From Coptis chinensis (lineage: Eukaryota; Streptophyta; Magnoliopsida; Ranunculales; Ranunculaceae), in NCBI GenBank assembly GCA_015680905.1, contig CM027381.1:18143501-18207500 (forward strand): a DNA stretch of 64,000 bases, written 5' to 3'. A program made the position numbers and the translations under genes. The stretch's first letter is position 1, and each line of letters opens with the position of its first letter. Shown here piece after piece: positions 33,301-45,190 of the stretch. The notes below the pieces were generated by a model that saw only the letters and a list, made by a program, of their open reading frames with translations, did no database searches and was not told where the DNA came from.

Positions 33301-35045
33301 GATTGAAGGAACAAGGATGTTTGGTTGAGCATCTAAGGAGGGAAACATCACTTTCACCCTTTTCATTTCTTGTTTTTCTAATTTTTGTTAATATATTTTG
33401 TTATTTTTCATTACTGATCTACTATTTTGCAAATCTAGGTTCGAGATCCACATGCTGGAGAGGAGCTGAAGCTGCAGCTAGAGGACGGAGCAACTTGGCT
33501 AGGATCGATCGGGCGACCGCGCCCTAGCCGGAGCGCGACCGCCTAGCCACTTCCACATAGTGATAGCTCATTTTTTCACAGTTCATTCATTTTCGATGTG
33601 TAGTTGTACTGTGAAACTCGGATTTTGTAATATAGTAGTATAAATCAGTGGACATTGTTGTAATAGATAGAGAGAAAAAGGAAAAAAAATGGAAAAAATA
33701 AGTTTTAGATTAGTTATTTAGATTGATGTGAGTGGAACACTTGGTTGAAGTTGTGCAACTTACCCAGAGTTAGAGTTTTCATTGCTTCGGGAAGTTCAAG
33801 TGTGCAAGGCGAGTCATGAATCATACTCTTGCGCACTTTGAATCAACATGGTAATCAACACTCTAATTACGTTTAGCTCTAGTTAATCTAGATAATCGAT
33901 CTAATTTAGTTAATCAGGAATTCTCTTAAACGGATTGTCCATTTACAGACATGTTATATAGTGTCTTGACACAGCTATTTAGTGTCTTGAACATCTTATT
34001 TAGTGTCTTGCTCACGACCATGTAATAAGTGTAAATGAAAAAGTTGTTCAAGACACTATATAGGCTGTTCAAGACAGTAAATAAGCTGTCCAAGACACCA
34101 CGTCCGTTAACGGACTAGTCCGTTTAACAGAAGGCATGTTTAGTTAATCCATTAATCTTAGTATTAGTGTTAGTTTACTTTTATGTTTTGGGCCATTGAA
34201 GGCAAAATTGTTTAATTATCAAAAATCTGGATTGTGGACTTTTTAAGTGGACCTTTTTTGTAACCTAAAATAGGGAACGTTCGAACGGTTGAGCCTGATT
34301 CTCAGATCATGCACCAACCAATGTCGCCTTCTCCTTAAGCAACATGTAAGCATGGCTTGAGAGGTAAATTCTAAACCTCCTCGAATCCCATGTTCAAGTA
34401 TGCTTACGTGATTGTTTGAACTTTAATTTCCGCACTGCAATTTACATTCACGCATAAGGCTGAACCCGAGCCACATAACAACCATTGGGAAGTCATTCCC
34501 CAATGCAGATAAATTAGACTTAATTTGCTTGATTCTTGAAGCCCTAAACCAAAAATTAAAATTAAAATCAATCAACTAGAGCCCAAAGTAGTCACGCTCC
34601 TCCAGAAAAGGACAAAAATATAGCCATGAGGATTTAGAGTAATCAGTTACTAGATTCCGGTGGACCAACTACCTTCCTCACTCCCTTTCTCCAGATTCAT
34701 TGTGAGTGAGATTATTGGTAGCACACCATTTGGTGAAGTGACTGCCTACTCTTTTGAGCCATGTAGTAGAGCCATATTAGTCTCGCGCCCAAGTGTTCCC
34801 TTGAAAAGGGCATAGTAAATTACAGACCAAGCAAAGTTTTCAAAACTCCAAACTTGCAAAAATGAATTTCGCTTGATTGAGCATACCTTGCATCGTTTGT
34901 GCATGTTAGGATAGCTTTGCTTTCTTGCTAAAAGTGCATGATACTGTGTTTAGACACTACACATATTAGCAAGAATAAAACTTACTCACGTAGGAGAGCA
35001 CATCGTCCTAGACAATCTCCAATTTCTCATCCTCCATCTACTAAG
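33301..35045 (+). other. Long non-coding leader of Athila-A
   Basis: This 1.75-kb stretch separates PBS and gag and has no real gene. It holds a GC-rich patch (33511-33540), a MITE (33926-34127) and two blocks shared with the Athila-C leader: 34330-34465 (TTCTAAACCTCCTCG, CTGAACCCGAGCCA) and 34640-34760 (GTGGACCAAC, GGTAGCACACCATTTGGTGA). Confidence 0.7.
33926..34127. mobile_element. Small inverted-repeat element (MITE, about 202 bp)
   Basis: The ends TTAAACGGATTGTCC and GGACTAGTCCGTTTAA are inverted copies. Inside, AGTGTCTTG occurs three times on the left arm, spaced about 21-22 bp, and its complement CAAGACA(C/G)T appears three times on the right arm. The whole would fold into one long hairpin. 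No ORF. No clear target duplication was found, so the superfamily is open. Confidence 0.75.
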
Positions 35046-36415
35046 ATGGCGGACGAAGTAGTGCAAGCTAAAGAGCCTCTCTCCAACTTTTACACACCAT
35101 TGCAAGATGGGCCTCCATCTTGTGTACGACTCACACCGCTTACGAGCGATTTTCATATTCCACCAAACGTGTTCAATCTTTTACCCATCTTTCACGGGTT
35201 TGAACACGAGTTACCATACGAACATCTACGTATGATACATAAAGTATGCAATACTTTCCACCATCCGTGCGTCACCGATGATCAAGTGAACCTACGAGTG
35301 TTTACTTTCATTCTAGCTGGTAAGAGTCATGCTTGGCTTCCTTCTCAGAAGCCTAATTCTTTTGGTACAAAGGGAAATGTTATGTTCTCGTTCATGAAGA
35401 AGTACTTTCCACCGAAGAAAACAGAAGAGATAAAAATTAAGATACAGTTCTTCAGACAGAGTCTGAGTGAGACATTTTTCGAAGCATGGGATAGATTATA
35501 TGACCTACTCCATTCATGTCCTCACCATAAACTAGAAAAATCCACTCTTGTCTAATATTTCTTCAAAGGTCTTCTCCAAGAACACAAAGTAACCATCAAC
35601 ATCATGAGTAATGATAATTTTTTGGATAGAGGTGCAACCGAAGCTTTAACCTTTCTTGAAAACCAAGCTGAAAAAAGTACCCATTGGGGCAATATAAACA
35701 ATTCCAGAACAGCCCAACCCATTACGTCTAAGATTAGTGGTATTTTTGAGATGAAATATGATCTAGCAATCAAAACTTTAATTGAAGCTCTCACAAGAAA
35801 TATAGATGCCCTCACAACCAAACAAAAACACCAAACCCCTCATCCTGTCATGAACATAAATACCTCACCATGTAATTTATGTTTAAGCTTAAATCATATA
35901 GATGCCACCTGTCCCTTGATCACAAACCTATCATCATATCACTTTAACCAGAAGAAGTATGTGCTTTCAATATACCAAATGCACCATGGAGATAACATAT
36001 AAACTTCGCATGGATGAATATTCTACAAACCCAACCACCTCTAGGTTTCAACAAACCACCAAATACATTCAGACAAGGACAATGTACCTATAACAATTAG
36101 AACAGAGCATTGGTTCTATCCCAGTTTAACAAGAACTACCAAAACCTACCTATCAACAACCAAAGAGACCTAGTTCCCATTACACCATCAACTAGTGTCC
36201 AAACAGATAAGCCCACTGAAATAATGTTATTTGTCATGCAACAACAAACTCAAATCCTAGTATCCATACAACAATCTCTAAACTTGTTAGCCCAAGACAA
36301 AACCCAAAAAGGTGTGTTCCCAGGACAAGCTATTCCAAACCCTAAAACATCGAACACAGCTTTTGAAGCAACAAGCGATGCGAACGAAGCTGGAGCGCAA
36401 AAACTTCTTTCATGA
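35046..36415 (+). pseudogene. Athila gag (decayed)
   Basis: Starting at ATG 35046 (MADEVVQAKEPLSNFY), the frame shows the Athila gag pattern: FHIPPNVFNLLPIFHGFEHE, LRMIHKVCNTFHHP, then the retrotransposon gag core FMKKYFPPKKTEEIKIKI, FRQSLSETFFEAWDRLYDLL. A TAA at 35553-35555 replaces an expected glutamine before YFFKGL, and the same frame continues to 36002. It carries a CCHC knuckle (CNLCLSLNHIDATC at about 35873-35914). A frameshift near 36005-36110 separates the C-terminal part (36110-36415). It corresponds to the capsid/nucleocapsid precursor that forms particles in the cytoplasm. I chose 35046 because 34938 lies in leader sequence and Athila-B gag begins with the same MA.E motif. Confidence 0.88.
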
Positions 36416-36727
36416 TCATCCTATCTACGCGGATTAAATCCTCTTTTCCCTGATGTATTCTTTCTCTATTCCATCCAATCTTTTGCTTTAAAAGGAATAC
36501 ATCAATAAGGTAACCGGACCCTCCACTTGGAGTGTGTGGTTGTAAGTATCGTAGCCTTGAGTCCACGTATACCTTGCATATTCCTTGTTAGCACTTTTAC
36601 TCATAGTTTGAGTAGTGTACCCTTATGGAGCAAGTATACATATTTTATTTCTTTATTTTAAATTCTTTTTCAAATAGTTTCTTTTCCTGTAATTTACTTT
36701 ACATTTCTTGCTTTCTGTTATTTCCCA

Positions 36728-36960
36728 CACTACAAAAAAAAAGCTCTTAATGAGTCACTTTTAAAGTGTCTTAAAAAGTGGTTTGTGTTCCTATTATGAT
36801 TATTATGAAAGCATCTTATCCGCTGGCGTCACTAAAAGTTCGCAAAAGCGTCTCAAGAAATACATTTGTTGTGTTAGTTTCTGTTATCAAAGTGACCCAG
36901 AAATACCTTAAAAGTACCACTAGAAGATGACTTTGTTGTGTCACTTTTCAAAAGCATTGA
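36728..36960 (+). repeat. Left TIR and subterminal repeats of CACTA-2
   Basis: CACTACAAAAAAAAAGC is followed by repeated AGTCACTTTTAAAGTGTC, TTGTTGTGTCACTTTT and GTGAC motifs. Matching TGTGTCACTTT units occur at 57725-57960 by the other end. Such subterminal repeats are the binding sites of the CACTA accessory protein (established for En/Spm; inferred here). Confidence 0.75.
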
Positions 36961-39439
36961 TCAAGAAATTGTTTTCGGGCCTAAAGTGACACACAAAGTA
37001 GTCATCAGTTGTGACAGTTTTCATAGAAGCGAGATACCATCCATTAATTTTCTTTTAAATAAAAATGCAATATATACATTACTAATAACCTGCTGCAGTA
37101 TGGATACACTTGCAAATGAGAGTGAGTATAAATCGATCTACAATATTATCATCACTAAACTTTCCTTACAAAAGATGCAAAAACATATAGGTGGCAACAT
37201 TCAATAAGAACCATTTCATTAATTGGAAATTAATCACCATTCACATTAAGGAACGTACTTGCTCGTCCACACACTAAATCAAACAAACTATTCAAAACAT
37301 AGTTAATTTGAATCCATCCATAACCTAGATCCCATTAACCTTCGAATTCTTAACAAAAGCGTCACGACATAATCCAAAACCTTCACTAAAGCATCCAAAA
37401 AAAGGCAAGCTATACATCATAAACAATTTCTAGAAATCCCTAACAAACCAAAATTAACTTAACCTAATTAATAGTAGATAATCCACTTAGCATAAGGCAT
37501 TCCATCTCCGGTTAAGTTATTCATTCACCTACAAAATAATAACAATTTGACTATGTATCAATAATATAATCAAGTAAGAAGGAGAGTTTAACCAACAATA
37601 TCAAGGGTAGTTCATGTTAAAGAGAAAACATTTTGTCACTAGAGAAAGATCAAATGAAACACTAGCAGTTCACATATCATAAAATCATAGTAGCAAGCAA
37701 ACTAGGAGCAATCAATTCACTAATATGATGACCTGCACAAATTCATAGGGGATGTCGTCCTCCAACAAAACACATTCCAAACAACTAGAAGCACAAACTT
37801 GAAGGATGCTGAACAGATTTAAAGCATGCACGTCACATAAAAAAAAACATTTTCACAAGTCATACTTCAATTGACTTGAAAGAGAAAACTAGAAACTCCC
37901 CTGCCATGAAAAATAGTAGAAGTAGATTTTTAAAAAATGAAAGAGAACTCCCCCTCACAAAGAGAACTATTAACATCTAATTTGATATAGGTGAACTCAT
38001 CCCCAACAAAGAAGATAACCAAGACAACTAAAAATAGGAATTATATATATTCTATATTTTGACAAGCTGGTAGAAATATAGTCAAACATAGCTAGTGTCT
38101 TATTACATCTCTAAACTAAACCTATCACAAAAAACATTCTCAAACTCTAGTAGCCATTATACATTACATTGTGAACAAGAACCTGGGTAACGTGTGTGAC
38201 CAATGTGACTTAGCATGAACTTCACACTGAACATGTACGAAAGCTCTGTTGAAACTTCACTAAAATAGGAAACTGTAAAACTAGTATTCCTATCACCATC
38301 TACAACTAACACTGGACAAGCATTAACATACTGAAAACTATGCATGTTAATTGCAAATGATATGTGATGAAGTGAGAAATGAATCATCAACTAAAAAGCT
38401 CCACCTACCCAAGTGCATGATGCAGACAAAAACACATGAATCAATTCACATGGATGATAGTCCGATGAAGAACTAGGTAGTCACTAAGCCTAAAAACTGA
38501 AATGCACATTAAATTAAATGTATCGTCACTAAACCTTACTATGAAATCTTCTTAACTATACATATTGAAATCCTAGGTATACCTTTATAAAAGAAGAAAT
38601 CCTTGGATAAAGTCAATAAACTTGGGCCGGATCTTATCTATTTCTTTGGTTTTGTATGCCTTATATGCTGGCCAACTCCATAGCTAGTTTCGAGAAAAAG
38701 TAAGTTAGTGTAGTCATTAGTGTAAGAAAACTAGCTAGGGAACATAATATTTATTATTGTATGGTTGCGCTACCACAGATGATAGAATTCAGAAATCAGT
38801 GTTAACATTGCTTCTTCTTGTAGACTATGCAAGTCAACTGATGAATCATTAAAGCATTTTCTATGGCAATGTCACTTCTCGATCTGTTAATCTATGGACT
38901 TGGTATGTTGCAATAATTTTCAATATTCAGCAACCTATCACAGGCCGGATTCAATGAAAACATCAAATTGCCAAAGAATTGGAGCCTTTTACTGAAGCTA
39001 GCAAGTTTGGAACTCAGGTCTAGTTGCAGGTATGGTGAGGAACAAGACTAATTTTGAGGATAAGACCCCTTATCTGATGGACTGCAACAAAATTTGTCAG
39101 GGCACAAATTCTATGTACTAATAATTTGAGTAAGGCTACAAGCTCCAACACAGCCATGGAAGTGCAACTCCTTAACTCTTGTAATGTCTCCACGGTTGAA
39201 GCAAGCACCACAACTCAAATCATGTTATTGGAGACCACCGGAACCAAACATTATCAAACTAAATACCAATGGATCTTAGAATCTAATGTGATCTATGAGC
39301 ATGTATTTGGGCGGTTTCTTAGGGAAATTAAACATCCATCCCATTCTTTTGTTTTTCTCTTTCTTTTTTAATAGAACTTTTACTTACTGAGCAAAAAATA
39401 TATATATTTATATATTTGTGTATAACCATTTTTTTCACC

Positions 39440-42400
39440 TTGCATTTGAGCGATTGAACGGCATCAGCAAAAAAGTGTCGCATAAAACTCATCACATAAT
39501 AACCACATACAATTCCGTCTCCTTGTTGTGAGCACTGTGGACAAATGTCATAGAAATGTCATATAGACAAATGGTAAGAGTAACAAACTTTGCATCTTCA
39601 TTGCATAAATAGCATGCTTACCGTCACATACTCCCAATCTGGGTTTGGGTTTAGCCTTCTCTTTCCACAAGACAAGTTTGATGTTTTAATTGCCCTAAAA
39701 ATCACAAGAAATTATCATCAAGGAAAATAAAATATATACACAAATGGGAAAAAAAATAAGAGAAAGAGATACTTTACATGTTCAACTCAAATTTAAAAGT
39801 TGGATCTGGTCTCTTTCCTAACGAATCCAACCAATAGACTTGCATTTCTATTAAGTTAATGACGATCAAAACCCAATGCCCTCTACAACGAATCTAGTGA
39901 GAAAACAAATTACGTTAATATATTTTATTATTTGTACCGAAGTCAAATAATGTCTAACAAATAAATATGTAGAGCACTTACCCTGGGTTGTATGGAATTA
40001 CAAGAGCTCTGTCGCCATGTTCCTTTGCCAAGGACTGGATGTATCAACTCTTATCATCTTCTTTTGTATGACGATTAAAACCGGCTGGATTTCTGAATGC
40101 ATACTTTTCTAGATCAATGCCATAGGTTGCATACAAGTATCTGATGTATGTGATGATGCAACTGGCATTTAATTCTCTCTTGTAACAAACATCTAACAAC
40201 TCACCCCTTGAGACTCTTATAACATCAGTCTCATCCGCAAACAAAGTTCCAATCATTGGAACAGTTATAACCACATTCTTTCCCATCTGTTTTTTCACAG
40301 ATTTTGGAAAACTTGAACACTGACTATTATTACAGACATAATCAAGTGAAGCATACTCTTCCTTTAAAGATGAAGTTAATAAAATAAAGTAAGAGAACGC
40401 TCAATATATTGCAAGACTATATGAATGTAAAAATATTATTATTTCTACACGGTACCTCATCACCCCGAGTATAACAAATTCCTTAGGCCAAGCTACAAAT
40501 GAATTGATAGCATCTTTAACATAAATTAGCCCAGCATTGTCATTTGGAATGGCGAGAGGAGCATCATGACATATAGCTGTATTGATAGAGACACACATTT
40601 AACTCCCCTAAAGGCACGTTGTGAAGAGATTCTTCTATCCCATTCCTTGGATGAAGATTACCTTCAGCAATAATGTTATCTATAGACTGCAACGCTAACT
40701 TACAACGTTGGGTCTATAACACACAAGAAAATGAAAGCTTATAAGGGATTTGTTAGTTACATAGGTTATTTACCACTTAAGTTGGATTATTGACAAACAT
40801 ATACCTTTCCATCTTTAGATTTAAGTGTTGAAGATGTGAGAATGCCTTTCCCTTTATCAACTATCTTTGCCTTTTGGTTTCGAGCTACCACAATCCGTTT
40901 CTTTGCATTTGGTTTTGAAGATACCACAGTCTATTTTAAAGTCAATGAAAAAAGAGTGTTATCAAGGAACGTATAAAATTGGGAACACCAAATAAGGAAT
41001 AGAAAATTGCTACCTGTTTTCCACATGATCTATGTGCTTCAGAAGTCAGTATTACGCGCTCTCCGTTATCACTCTTAGCACTATTAGATGCCATATTTTT
41101 CGATGGTCGTGGCATGTCCATTCCTTCTTGCCTAAGAAGCTCAATTATGGTTTCATTCAGTGGTGAGCCACTCGATGATGCTTGTTTAAGCAACTCTATT
41201 ACTGCTACTTTCAGTGTTCTATTCTCTTCTTCAAACTTCTGAGTATGTTTCCTTGATCCACATCTAGGGAGATTGAAGTATGTAGTTGGAATGTAGTACA
41301 TACTAGCCCCCCTAACGCGATGACTTTGTTCAGGAGTTCCCAAGGCCATTGTAAGTATATTATTGCTTCCTTCTATAATCAAAGTTCCTTATTGTTTTTT
41401 TTTTCAGGTCATCCTTTGAGACAATTGAATAATAAAAAGTTGAAAAAGCATTATTCTAAGAGAGGTAGCCCCTACTGTTGGGTGGTTATTTTGTGATTCT
41501 TACTCGATCATGTTCATGTATAAATTTTCTGCTCAAGGGCTGTTGTTGACTATTTTCCTCACTGAAAATTTGAAGATGGGGCACTTGAACATGTGGATTA
41601 ATTCTCATCCTAAGACCAACGGTCCCGGTTCTCACAAGTATGGTCTCATGTGCTATAGCTTACAATGAAATCATTTGAGACGCAAAAATAAAATAAAATG
41701 CATGCTCTACATGTGAATCGCTAGAAGTCCTGTTCTAATGTCTTATAAGCGTGTATACCGTAAAATCAATTTTCGACGGATTGAAAAATAACTCACCACA
41801 TTCAATTCTAAAAAGATAGGTTTCATATTATAAGGATTCACTCCACGAACTAAGCTGCCTAAATCTAATGAGGAACAAAAAAACTCATCGAAAATAGGCC
41901 CTCTCGCCCTAGATTACAATTTCTTTTGATGTTTAAGAGGAGTGCGGCAAACAGTCTCCTCTTTTGATTATATAATAATATATAAGCTCACTTGGGGAAA
42001 AAAAAGAAAGTAGGTAGAACACATATAACTAGAATTCTACTGATAACCTCATCCGCACAAACTTTTCCTAATCTGGTTGCTTGATATCGGGATACATTTC
42101 AGGTGCTTTTACTAGCTCTTCAGGTTCGTCTATGAAAGGTCTAATAAACTCCATTGTCAGATAATTCTTAAACTTCCTCCATATTTTACCACATTGTTTT
42201 AGAGCTACCTTCATAAATTTCGGATCTATAATAAACCTTGCCTACAAATAAAATGTCATCAAACTTTGACTTACAAGTAAGAGAACACAAAACATTTTAA
42301 ACTATAAAGAGAGGAAAGTTTAAGCATTAATTACTAGTAAGCCTTCACATACATCATTTTTTATTCTCTTATCCACTTTTGGCCAAGTTGGCCATTCAAC

Positions 42401-42641
42401 AAGCGGAACATTAGCTTTCAGTTGAGTGCCTGCCCAACTAGCGAAGTCATTTTGCACCTTTGTATTTATTGGAACACCGTGTTCATCACTCAACTTCAAC
42501 TTTCACACCATTCCAACCCTTATTTAAATCAAGTTTAACTGTTTGGCCTCTAATGTTAGGCTCAACGTCATTGGCATATTTCTTCATTTTATGTGTCCTC
42601 TTTCTTTTCTTAGGTGATTGAATATCCCTTTCTGGATCCAT
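39440..42641 (-). pseudogene. CACTA second gene: Transposase_24 plus Ulp1-like C48 protease
   Basis: Minus strand, with introns. It starts MDPERDIQSPKKRKRTHKMK at 42641, then VEPNIRGQTVKLDLNKGWNG, then PINTKVQNDFASWAG and WPTWPKVDKRIKNDV after a one-base shift near 42495. Then come RFIIDPKFMKVALKQCGKIW (42230-42180) and a Transposase_24-type segment (41382-40942: LGTPEQSHRVRGASMYYIPT) with a leucine-rich coiled coil. Further on is a Ulp1/C48 peptidase fold in three exon-like pieces: GHWVLIVINLIEMQVYWLDS (about 39890-39820; catalytic H and D), IKTSNLSCGKRRLNPNPDWE (about 39700-39620), and CPQCSQQGDGIVCGYYVMSF (about 39540-39470; oxyanion Q and catalytic C). All protease catalytic residues are present. 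The one-base shift and unclear exon joins make it a probable pseudogene. Confidence 0.75.
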
Positions 42642-42960
42642 AGAAAATTGTTACAAAGGCAGACACATTAGTACATAATGTTAGTAAGAATGATATTTCT
42701 AACAAATAATAAAAAGAAAAGCATGACTTAAACTTACTTATCATTAGCAAACTAATAAAAATGAGTATGCAAGCAATGAAAAACAAGCAAAACAATGAGT
42801 ATATATGTAACCAATGAAAAACCAGCAAAACTAATCGAGTATGGAAAAATGAGTATGTAGAACTATCAGATATATGAAAATGATAACATAATTAAGTAAT
42901 TAATTAGTCAATCAAAAGTCAAAGCTTTTGTTATAATGGAGTATTAGTAAACAATGAAAC

Positions 42961-43790
42961 TCAAGATTTATTGTTGTCAACCCAAATCCCCTCCTCACAA
43001 TCTACTCGTATGTAAGCTGACTGAAACTCATCAGTTCCATCAAAAGATTTGATATTTGGCAATTCTTCGACACAAGTGTTTTCTTCTATGTTTCCCTCAA
43101 TAAGGTTGTCATCGTCTTCATGATACATCTTTAGAGGAGATTCTTCAACAACTGACCAATCGGGATCTAGTTGATCAGCTACATAAAAAACTGGCTTTGT
43201 GTTGAGATGCTAAATAAAGGAATCAGACTTATGGCCAACTCTATTAAGATCAACCAAGGTGAACCCATATCATCTATCTTGATGCCATTCTTACGGTCAA
43301 CCCAATCACACTTGAACACTGAAACCTTGAAATTAGTATAGTCTAGTAGCCATATTTCATCAATTACACCGTAAAACCCCATGTGGAAAATACAGGGTTT
43401 TGATCTTTTGAACTTGAAACTTGGGGGGTTGTCACCATCAAACTCACTCCACTGTTTTGATTAACTCATGAAGCATCATGTTCTCTTGTGCAAAAATGCT
43501 GACCTTTAATTACATACGTACAATATTTCAAAACACGGGGTAATGGTCCCTTAGAAATCCACCTCAAAACTTCTAACACATTGTTATTAGCCAAGCCCCG
43601 TTCGTGTAAAACCTATATTGTTTAAGAAGGTTAGTCAAATTTCTTTGAGGCATACAATACAGAAAAGACATTTAGGTATATACCCTTCTTTTGAGCAAAT
43701 CATTAAAAGAGTGATTATGCCCTTCCTGTAACCATGTCGGCTTTTTGGCGTTGCGGGGATTGTGTTCCTTTAGGTAGTTCATGTGCTCCC
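42961..43790 (-). pseudogene. TNP2 transposase of CACTA-2, C-terminal part (DUF4218 end, DUF4216)
   Basis: This is the downstream half of the gene that starts at 56790, separated from it by Athila-B. Minus-strand readings include EHMNYLKEHNPRNAKKPTWL and HNHSFNDLLKRRV (43790-43690), then DUF4216: GVIDEIWLLDYTNFKVSVFK, CDWVDRKNGIKIDDMG (43375-43260), and a C terminus ending CEEGIWVDNNKS with a stop at 42961-42963. The join with 54144 is in the linker between DUF4218 and DUF4216. Confidence 0.82.
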
Positions 43791-45144
43791 TGATAATTAT
43801 AAAAACTCCTGTTTTACCTAATTTTAACTGATTATGCAAAGAATAAGCAAACACATGGATTTATGCTAGATGTTATCAAAGTTCTACTCTCAATTTTCAT
43901 GCAATAATGGGAGTCAGAATTCATTCCACTCCTAGTTACTTTGACGTAACAATTTCTGTAACTTAAACAATTCTACAATATCAATGAGAGCAATGGTTTA
44001 ATTATACTAATGTGGTGAAAATAACTAATTGAGATATGCTAAATTATACTTTGACAATTTAATGAGAAGATGTGAATGAGAATAAGAGATTAGGGGGATT
44101 TGATTCCACCTTGATTAATTCTTAATATGCTAGTATAGAGTTGTTGTAATCCTAATCTTTATGTTTTCACATAAAGGCTAGGTCTTTTTAATCCCTAATT
44201 ATTCATGGCATCTCTACCAACTAATAATTAGCATGTGAGGCAATTGAAACCCATTCTCATGGTGAATTAACTACCTTCTAGAGTGGAATATCTTACTACA
44301 ACTATTCTATACTAACATATCAAATCTTCATCAAGGCTTTAATCAAACCCCTCTAATGAGGTTTAGCTATGATTCATTAGACTATCATAACTAAAAGAAT
44401 AAGAATAAGACATAATGAAGAATTACTTTATTAAAGATAACTTGAATTGAATTAATGGTGGCTAGGCTAGGAAAACAATAACTAGGGTTTAAAACTAAAG
44501 AAGAAAACTAATTTATTACCTAATATGTTCTTTAGAATTAATTAAATAACTAATGAGGGAGGGAGTTAGAGTTGTGCCTTAGTTCTCTTTATAAAGGAGA
44601 TGGCTTGGTTTACAATTTCGTTCATGGGCTTTAGAGCTATGTTCTGGGCCATTAAATCAAGCCCAAAACATAATTACTTAAGTCCAAAAAGGGTTTCTCT
44701 ATTAGAAATTACTAAAATAGAATTTTTGTCCAATTTTACTTCTTTGATTGGATCAAGTCCAAGACCATTAGAAAGCTCTTTCCAAGCGGTCGTTTTGAAA
44801 TATAGTAGGCCCAATTCCAAGGTCTGAATCCAAAGATACGGCCTGCGCAAGTTCTATTGACTTTTATGCTCTATTTCTGCCCACGTTGAGTTTGACTTTT
44901 CAGCTTTTATTGAACTTTAAAAAGGTTTTTCTCCTTGAAACTTGGGTTTTAAACATAGAACTTCTTAGCAACCAACCTTTGCTCCTTTCTCTTACAAAAG
45001 TGATATATTTCTTTACATATTTGACTCCAATACCTGAAATACACAAAAGCATGTAAACAATACTAACTCTTATTTATTATAAGCATAATTGGTCTAAATG
45101 TAATATTATTAAGGGGTTAAAATTACAATTTTGGGCTCTTATCA
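43791..45144 (-). repeat. 3' LTR of Athila-B
   Basis: It is 1354 bp, collinear with 52783-54138. On the minus strand it starts TGATAAGAGCCCAAA. W-box type TTTGACTTTTCAGCTTT is at 44889-44905, and a TATA-like TTTATAAAG is near 44588-44597. Confidence 0.95.
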
Positions 45145-45190
45145 AACTTCCCCCAAACAACATTTTGCTTATTCTCAAGCAAATATGAGA
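45145..45190 (-). promoter_or_regulatory. PPT and pre-PPT palindrome of Athila-B
   Basis: On the minus strand GTTTGGGGGAAGTT abuts the LTR start TGATAAG; it would prime plus-strand DNA synthesis. Just before it, TTTGCTTGAGAATAAGCAAA forms an imperfect palindrome, as in Athila-D. Confidence 0.85.

Noticed and set aside
33303-33527. Short frame in the Athila-A leader
   Set aside because: It overlaps leader sequence with a GC-rich patch and has no counterpart in Athila-C.
34938-35045. Upstream in-frame start for Athila-A gag
   Set aside because: The extra residues match leader, not gag; the Athila-B gag and the family begin with the MA-type start at 35046.
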